Assembly (NCBI RefSeq): GCF_003058325.1
Contig: NZ_CP028843.1
Coordinates: 2,142,001 to 2,206,000, forward strand
Direction of reading: 5' to 3'
DNA: 64,000 bases
Source: Methylobacterium currus
GTDB taxonomy: Bacteria; Pseudomonadota; Alphaproteobacteria; Rhizobiales; Beijerinckiaceae
Numbering within the stretch: position 1 is the first letter of the stretch; each line of letters starts with the position of its first letter. The notes below the pieces were generated by a model. The model searched no databases. It had not been told where the DNA came from and saw nothing but the letters and a program-made list of their open reading frames with translations. The position numbers were made by a program, and so were the translations under genes. This document shows, piece after piece, positions 58,812 through 64,000 of this stretch.

Positions 58812-61694
58812 TTGCGCACGTTCTCACTCGTCCTCGCCTGCCTCGCGGCCCTCGCCGGGCTGCTCCTCGCCGCGCCGGAGGCCCGCGCGGTCGAGGCCGT
58901 GCGCGTCACCCTCGATTCGCAGGCCATCGATCTCACCCCGGCGATCGAGCGCTACCGCTCCGACGGCGACCTGATCCAGATCTCCACAGCCCCGGGCAAG
59001 GACGGCATCGTGCGCCGCATCGCCGTGAAGGCGCGCGAGACCGGGGCGCGGCCGGACTGGATGGTGTTCGCGCTCACCAACGACACCGACGAGCAGATCG
59101 ACCGCCTCCTGGTGGCCCCGCATTTCCGCCTCGTCGGCTCCGGCGTGGTCTGGCCCGATCTCGGCGGCTCGCGCATCGCCGCCATCACGGCGAGCCAGGG
59201 CATCCGGCCCGAGCGCGACGAAAGCCCGGATGCCGACCAGTTCGTCATCACCCTCGATCCCGGCACCACCGTCACCTTCGTGGCGGAACTCCGCACCCCC
59301 AACGTGCCGCAGGTCTACCTCTGGGACCAGGACGCCTACCGCAAGAAGGCCACCGGCCTCACCCTCTACAAGGGCATCATCATCGGCATCGCCGGGCTGC
59401 TGGCGCTGTTCCTGACGATCGTGTTCGTGGTCAAGGGTGCAATCATCTTCCCGGCCGCCGCCGCCCTCGCCTGGGCGGTGCTGGCCTATGCGTGCATCGA
59501 TTTCGGGTTCTTCCAGCGCATCTTCCCGGTCACGGAGGCCGCCGAGCGGATCTATCGCGCCTCCGCGGAAGCCGTGCTCGGCGCGACGCTGCTGGTTTTC
59601 CTGTTCGCCTATCTCAACCTCGCCCGCTGGCACGTGCGCTACAGCCACGTCGCGCTGATCTGGCTCCTGTTCCTCGCCGGCCTCGTCGGCCTCGCCGTCA
59701 TCGACCCGCCGGTGGCGGCGGGCGTGGCGCGGATCTCGGTCGCGACGGTGGCGGGCGTCGGCCTGCTGCTGGTGGTCTACCTCGCCATCCACAACGGCTA
59801 CGACCGGGCGATCCTGCTGATCCCGACCTGGCTCCTGCTGCTCGCCTGGGTGGTGGCGGCGGGCTTCGCCATCACCGGCCAGCTCCACAACGACCTCGTC
59901 CAGCCGGCCCTCATCGGCGGCCTGGTGCTGATCGTGATGCTGATCGGCTTCACGGTGCTCCAGCACGCCTTCGCGGGAGGGGGCCTCGGCAACAGCCTCG
60001 TCTCCGACACCGAGCGGCGGGCGCTGGCGCTCACCGGCGCCGGCGACGTGGTGTTCGACTGGGACGTGCCGGGGGACCGGGTCTTCGCCGGGCCCGAGAT
60101 CGAGGGACAGCTGGGCCTCAAGCGCGGGGCGCTCGAGGGGCCGCAGGCGAACTGGCTCTCCCTCCTCCACCCCTTCGACGTCGAGCGCTACTCGGCGGCC
60201 CTCGACACGGTGATCGAGGAGCGGCGCGGCCGCATCTCCCAGGATTTCCGCCTGCGCTCGGCGGCCGGGCCCTATTACTGGTTCCGCCTCAAGGCCCGGC
60301 CGGTGATCGGCACCGACGGCGAGGTGGTGCGCATCGTCGGCACCATCGCGGACGTGACCGAGGCGAAGATCGCCGAGGAGCGGCTGCTGCACGATGCCGT
60401 CCACGACAACCTCACCGGGTTGCCGAACCGCGAATTGTTCAGCGACCGGCTCGATGCGGCCCTCGCCCTCGCGAGCCAGGACCCGCGCCTCAAGCCGACC
60501 CTGTTCGTGATCGACATCGACCGCTTCAAGCAGGTCAACGACGCGATCGGGCTCTCGGCCGGCGATTCGATCCTGCTGACGCTGTCGCGCCGCCTCAACC
60601 GGCTCCTACGGCCGCAGGACACCCTGGCGCGGGTCGCCGGCGACGAATTCGCCATCATCCTGCTCTCCGAGCGCGACCCCGACCGGATCATCGCCTTCGC
60701 CGACAGCATCCGCCGGGCGATCACCACGCCGATCACCTATGCCGACCGCGAAATCTTCCTGACGCCCTCGATCGGCGTCGCCCTGCACGAGGCGGGGGCG
60801 GTCGTGAAGCGCGACGACGTGGTGAAGAACGCCGAGCTCGCCATGATCAACGGCAAGCGCCAGGGCGGCGACCGGATCGAGGTCTACCGCCCGACCATGC
60901 GGTCCGACCGCGGCGAGCGGATGATGCTGGAGAGCGACCTGCGCCGGGCGCTGGAGCGCAACGAGATCAAGGTGCTGTTCCAGCCGATCGTGCGCCTCGA
61001 AGACCGCACGGTGGCGGGCTTCGAGACGGTTCTGCGCTGGGACCACCCGCGCCTCGGCCGCGTCGCCCCGCAGGTCTTCCTGCCGATCGCGGAGGAATCC
61101 GGGCTCATCGTCAACCTGGGCGTCTTCGCCCTCGAGCGCACCGCCGCCGAACTCGCTGCCTGGCAGCAGGCGCTGGTGGTCGAGCCGCCGATCTTCGCCT
61201 CGGTCAACCTGTCCTCGCGCCAGCTCCTGCGGCACGACCTCCTGCACGACGTGAAGACCGTGCTCGCCCGCACCGGCGTCGTCCCGGGCTCGCTCAAACT
61301 GGAGCTGACCGAGGCCCTGGTGATGGAGAACCCGGAATACGCCGCCCAGATGCTCGCCCGCATCCACGAGCTCGGCGCGGGCCTCTGCCTCGACGATTTC
61401 GGCACCGGCTACTCGGCGCTGACCTACATGCAGCGCTTCCCCTTCGACACGATCAAGATCGACCATTCCTTCGTGCGCCAGATGGCGAACGGGCGCTCAG
61501 GCATCCTGCGCTCGATCGTCCGGATGGCGCAGGAGCTCGGGCTCGAGATCATCGCCGAGGGCGCCGAATCGGAAGCCGACGCCCTGGCGCTGGCCGAGAT
61601 CGGCTGCGACTACGCGCAGGGCTTCGCCTTCGGCGAGCCGATGTCGATCCTCCAGGCGCGGCAACTGGTGGGGGCGGCGCCGGAGGCGGCGTGA
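58812..61694 (+). CDS. Membrane PAS-GGDEF-EAL signalling protein
   Basis: A 960-residue protein starting at TTG 58812, chosen because a signal peptide follows (LVLACLAALAGLLLAAPEARA). A periplasmic domain to about 200 and about seven membrane segments to 400 come next, in 7TMR-DISM style. Then a PAS domain (about 415-545), a GGDEF domain in which the motif reads AGDEF (near 610), and an EAL domain with the signature reading ETV (near 738) but with intact NLSSRQL, ELTEAL, DDFGTGYSAL and KIDHSFV. It probably senses an envelope signal and degrades cyclic-di-GMP; synthesis is doubtful. Confidence 0.85.
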   Translation: MRTFSLVLACLAALAGLLLAAPEARAVEAVRVTLDSQAIDLTPAIERYRSDGDLIQISTAPGKDGIVRRIAVKARETGARPDWMVFALTNDTDEQIDRLLVAPHFRLVGSGVVWPDLGGSRIAAITASQGIRPERDESPDADQFVITLDPGTTVTFVAELRTPNVPQVYLWDQDAYRKKATGLTLYKGIIIGIAGLLALFLTIVFVVKGAIIFPAAAALAWAVLAYACIDFGFFQRIFPVTEAAERIYRASAEAVLGATLLVFLFAYLNLARWHVRYSHVALIWLLFLAGLVGLAVIDPPVAAGVARISVATVAGVGLLLVVYLAIHNGYDRAILLIPTWLLLLAWVVAAGFAITGQLHNDLVQPALIGGLVLIVMLIGFTVLQHAFAGGGLGNSLVSDTERRALALTGAGDVVFDWDVPGDRVFAGPEIEGQLGLKRGALEGPQANWLSLLHPFDVERYSAALDTVIEERRGRISQDFRLRSAAGPYYWFRLKARPVIGTDGEVVRIVGTIADVTEAKIAEERLLHDAVHDNLTGLPNRELFSDRLDAALALASQDPRLKPTLFVIDIDRFKQVNDAIGLSAGDSILLTLSRRLNRLLRPQDTLARVAGDEFAIILLSERDPDRIIAFADSIRRAITTPITYADREIFLTPSIGVALHEAGAVVKRDDVVKNAELAMINGKRQGGDRIEVYRPTMRSDRGERMMLESDLRRALERNEIKVLFQPIVRLEDRTVAGFETVLRWDHPRLGRVAPQVFLPIAEESGLIVNLGVFALERTAAELAAWQQALVVEPPIFASVNLSSRQLLRHDLLHDVKTVLARTGVVPGSLKLELTEALVMENPEYAAQMLARIHELGAGLCLDDFGTGYSALTYMQRFPFDTIKIDHSFVRQMANGRSGILRSIVRMAQELGLEIIAEGAESEADALALAEIGCDYAQGFAFGEPMSILQARQLVGAAPEAA

Positions 61695-61722
61695 GAGGGC
61701 GGGTTTTCGCGCCCAGGCCTGG

Positions 61723-62199
61723 TCAGGACCGGCGATCGGCCTCGCCGGGCACCAGCCGCTTCGCCATGACGATCGTGCGCTCCTCGCCGTGCAGGGTCTC
61801 CCGCACGGCCCGGTAGCCGAGCCGGTCGTAGAAACCCACGGCCGTCAACGACGATTGCAGGGTCAGCGCGGCGACGCCCGCTTCCTCGGCCGCCCGCTCG
61901 ACCGCCGCCATCAACGCCCGCCCGGTGCCGCCCCGTTGCGCGTCGGGAGCGACGAAGACGGCGCGCACGACCGCGCCGTCGCGGCTCGCCGTGCCGACGG
62001 GGCGGCCACTCTCCAAGGCGACGAAGACCTGCCGCTCCGCGATGGAAGCGGCCACTCTGTCCGAGGTGAAGCTCCGGGCGACCCGCGCGATGGTCTCAGG
62101 CGCGTAATCCCGCGCATTGCTCTCGTGCAACGCAGACAGGACGACGCGGCTGATTTCCGCCGCGTCGTCCACCGTCGCCAGACGGATGTGGCACGCCAT
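61723..62199 (-). CDS. GNAT-family acetyltransferase
   Basis: A 158-residue protein. IRLATVDDAAEISRVVLSAL, the acetyl-CoA loop VAPDAQRGGTGRALMAAVER and SLTAVGFYDRLGYRAV fit the GNAT fold. Substrate unknown. It converges with the EAL gene across 28 bases that contain a weak GGGCG/CGCCC hairpin (61697-61714). Confidence 0.85.
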   Translation of the reverse strand: MACHIRLATVDDAAEISRVVLSALHESNARDYAPETIARVARSFTSDRVAASIAERQVFVALESGRPVGTASRDGAVVRAVFVAPDAQRGGTGRALMAAVERAAEEAGVAALTLQSSLTAVGFYDRLGYRAVRETLHGEERTIVMAKRLVPGEADRRS

Positions 62200-62247
62200 C
62201 GCTCATCCTCCCCCGACGCCGCGCCGCGGGGGAGTGCCGCGGCCGGC

Positions 62248-62421
62248 CTAGAGGACCGCCTGGCCCAGCAGAACCGCCGCGATCGCGATCACCACCGCGA
62301 TCACCAGGAACAGCATGAACAGCAGACGCGCAATGCCGCGGGCGCCCGACGCCACGTTGGTGAAGCCCAGCGCACCGGCCACCAGCGAGATCACGAAGAA
62401 GATGATCGCCCATTTCAACAT
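62248..62421 (-). CDS. DUF1328 small membrane protein
   Basis: A 57-residue protein. [40 protein letters not shown] and the hydrophobic end fit DUF1328 (YtjA), a two-helix membrane protein. The usual length is 50-60 residues. Start ATG 62421 is the family start; the frame upstream is not conserved. A 150-base gap separates it from the divergent ccmC gene. Confidence 0.85.
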   Translation of the reverse strand: MLKWAIIFFVISLVAGALGFTNVASGARGIARLLFMLFLVIAVVIAIAAVLLGQAVL

Positions 62422-62571
62422 GGCGGGAGCACTCCGGTGCGTTCGGAAAAGTCGCAGCGATAACCGGCATAGCCACGCTTCGTTCCGGATCCTCCACCAC
62501 TCGCTGCGCCATCCGTCTGCGCCGTTCGTCCGCATTGCTCAGGGAGGCGCCCACGCGCTACACCCACGCCG

Positions 62572-63369
62572 ATGTCGATGGATGCCAAGGCGATAGGTCC
62601 CAAGGCGATGGGTCGTCTCACGCGGCTGGCGCAGCCCGGCCATTTCATGCGCTGGTCCGGGGTTCTGCTGCCCTGGGTGGCGGGCCTCGCCCTCGTGCTG
62701 CTGGCGGTCGGCCAGTACCTGACCTGGTTCGTGGCCCCGCCCGACTACCAGCAGGGCGAGACGGTGCGGATCATGTACATCCACGTGCCGGCGGCCTGGA
62801 TGGCGGTGTTCTTCTACGGCGCCATGACGGTCTCGGCGCTCGGCACCCTGATCTGGCGTCATCCACTGGCCGACGTGGCGCAGCGCGCCGCCGCCCCCAT
62901 CGGCGCCGCCTTCACCCTGATCTGCCTCGTCACCGGCTCGCTCTGGGGCAAGCCGATGTGGGGCACCTACTGGGTCTGGGACGCGCGCCTGACCTCGATG
63001 CTGGTGCTGTTCCTGATCTATTGCGGGCTGCTCGCCCTGTGGCGGACCATCGAGGATCCGAACAGGGCCGCCCGGGCGGTCGCGATCCTGACCCTCGTCG
63101 GCGCCGTCAACCTGCCGATCATCAAGTTCTCGGTGAACTGGTGGTCGACCCTGCACCAGCCGGCCTCGATCCTGCGGATGGGCGGGCCGACCATCCATCC
63201 GACCATGCTCTATCCCCTGCTGGTGATGATCGCCGCCGCCTCGGTGCTCGGCGTCGCCCTGCATCTCCAGGCGATGCGCACCGAGATCCTGCGCCGGCGC
63301 GTGCGCACCCTGACGATCCTGGAGGCCGAGCGGCTCGATGCCGCGCTCCTCGCCCCGCAGGCGGCCTGA
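62572..63369 (+). CDS. ccmC: Heme exporter/handling protein CcmC
   Basis: A 265-residue membrane protein with six hydrophobic helices. IMYIHVPAAWMAVFFYG and the tryptophan-rich WGKPMWGTYWVWDARLT are the CcmC heme-handling signature, with periplasmic His residues nearby (STLHQPAS). It passes heme to CcmE during cytochrome c maturation. It starts the operon ccmC-ccmD-ccmG; ccmA and ccmB are not in this window on the left. Confidence 0.95.
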   Translation: MSMDAKAIGPKAMGRLTRLAQPGHFMRWSGVLLPWVAGLALVLLAVGQYLTWFVAPPDYQQGETVRIMYIHVPAAWMAVFFYGAMTVSALGTLIWRHPLADVAQRAAAPIGAAFTLICLVTGSLWGKPMWGTYWVWDARLTSMLVLFLIYCGLLALWRTIEDPNRAARAVAILTLVGAVNLPIIKFSVNWWSTLHQPASILRMGGPTIHPTMLYPLLVMIAAASVLGVALHLQAMRTEILRRRVRTLTILEAERLDAALLAPQAA

Positions 63370-63374
63370 CCGGC

Positions 63375-63533
63375 ATGGATCTCGGCCCTCACGCCCCCTT
63401 CATCCTGGGCGCCTACGGCTTCACCGGCTTGGTGATCCTCGGCCTCGTCGCCCACGCGTTCCTCGACCGGCGGGCGCAGGAGCGGGCGCTCGCCCGGCTC
63501 GCGCAGGAACCGCCTCCGCGGGGCCGCCGGTGA
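63375..63533 (+). CDS. ccmD: CcmD
   Basis: A 52-residue protein starting at ATG 63375 five bases after ccmC. MDLGPHAPFILGAYGFTGLV and a second part LGLVAHAFLDRRAQERAL fit CcmD: one membrane helix plus a basic tail that helps release holo-CcmE. Its stop overlaps the next start by four bases (GTGA). Confidence 0.9.
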   Translation: MDLGPHAPFILGAYGFTGLVILGLVAHAFLDRRAQERALARLAQEPPPRGRR

Positions 63534-64000
63534 GCGACGTCCCCTTGCATCCGGTCGAGGAGACCGAGGAGCCGCCGCGCCGCAGCCGGCTCCTCTTCCT
63601 GCTGCCGCTCCTCGCCTTCGCAGGCCTGGCCGGCATCTTCCTCGGCAAGCTGCTCACCACCGGATACGATCCCTCCGCCATCCCCTCGGCCCTGATCGGC
63701 CGCCAGGTGCCGGACTTCACCCTGCCGCCGGTCCCCGGCCTGACGGCCGACGGCGCCGCGGTGCCGGGCCTGACGGCCGCCGATTTCAAGGGCAAGGTGA
63801 CGGTGCTGAACGTCTGGGCCTCGTGGTGCGCACCCTGCCAGGTCGAGCATCCGATGCTGGTGCGGCTCTCCCGCGACGGGGTCAACCTCGTCGGCATCGA
63901 CTACAAGGACCAGCCCGAGAACGGCCGCCGCTTCCTCGGCCGTCACGGCAATCCGTTCCGCGCGGTGGGGGCCGACGAGGCCGGCCGCGTCGGCATCGAT
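63530..64000 (+). CDS. ccmG: CcmG/DsbE thiol-disulphide oxidoreductase (partial)
   Basis: The protein starts at GTG 63530 and runs off the right edge (157 residues seen). It has an N-terminal membrane anchor (LLFLLPLLAFAGLAGIFLG), then a thioredoxin-like domain: GRQVPDFTLPPVPG, LNVWASWCAPCQVEHPML (Cys-x-x-Cys) and GIDYKDQPENGRRFL. It reduces apocytochrome c haem-binding cysteines. Position after ccmD confirms identity. Confidence 0.93.
   Translation, partial: MSDVPLHPVEETEEPPRRSRLLFLLPLLAFAGLAGIFLGKLLTTGYDPSAIPSALIGRQVPDFTLPPVPGLTADGAAVPGLTAADFKGKVTVLNVWASWCAPCQVEHPMLVRLSRDGVNLVGIDYKDQPENGRRFLGRHGNPFRAVGADEAGRVGID

Overview
The window comes from a very GC-rich alphaproteobacterium. Gene content and protein relatedness fit Methylobacterium or a close relative in the Hyphomicrobiales: a YciB-like septation protein, a 4Fe-4S endonuclease III, TrpS, RsmI/YraN next to an LpoA-like lipoprotein, HemW, and CcmC-CcmD-CcmG. 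The species is inferred, not proven.

Bases 1 to about 33,495 are one end of a large prophage of contractile-tail (myovirus) type. It begins inside the major capsid gene, so terminase, portal and probably the integrase lie to the left. The order is: head-tail connectors and tail terminator (370-3515), sheath and tube (3525-5953), a tail chaperone with a -1 frameshift site (5964-6583), a tape measure carrying two wall-degrading domains (6587-8986), two AT-richer cargo genes for exported or membrane proteins (9026-10368), a baseplate module interrupted by an AntA-type antirepressor with a structured leader (10372-16936), fibres, adhesins and two beta-helix tailspikes (16941-26261), and a lysis region with an amidase and several membrane proteins (26309-29763). 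A terminator at 29834-29863 closes the late operon. From 29.9 to 33.3 kb are small mostly leftward accessory genes, including a ribbon-helix-helix regulator divergent from a DUF305 gene across five evenly spaced operator-like boxes. The prophage stops at the 3' end of a tRNA-Thr(UGU) gene (33496-33570, minus), the probable attachment site.

From 33.6 kb rightward is ordinary chromosome: septation protein, endonuclease III, trpS, an AraC regulator with a DUF2000 gene, rsmI-yraN divergent from a penicillin-binding-protein activator, hemW, a YkgJ protein and a thioesterase, an M20 peptidase, a GMC oxidoreductase divergent from a DoxX-cupin-SMP30-VOC operon, an AAA ATPase broken by an amber codon in its P-loop, pyruvate kinase, threonine synthase coupled to an M16 peptidase, an LpxC homologue with a large insertion, a PAS-GGDEF-EAL membrane protein, and the start of a cytochrome c maturation operon (ccmC, ccmD, ccmG) cut by the right edge.

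Points that deserve most attention are the structured antirepressor leader, the 23-bp operator ladder, the repeated beta-rich module inserted in several virion proteins, the frameshift heptamer, and the envelope-protein cargo genes in the tail operon.
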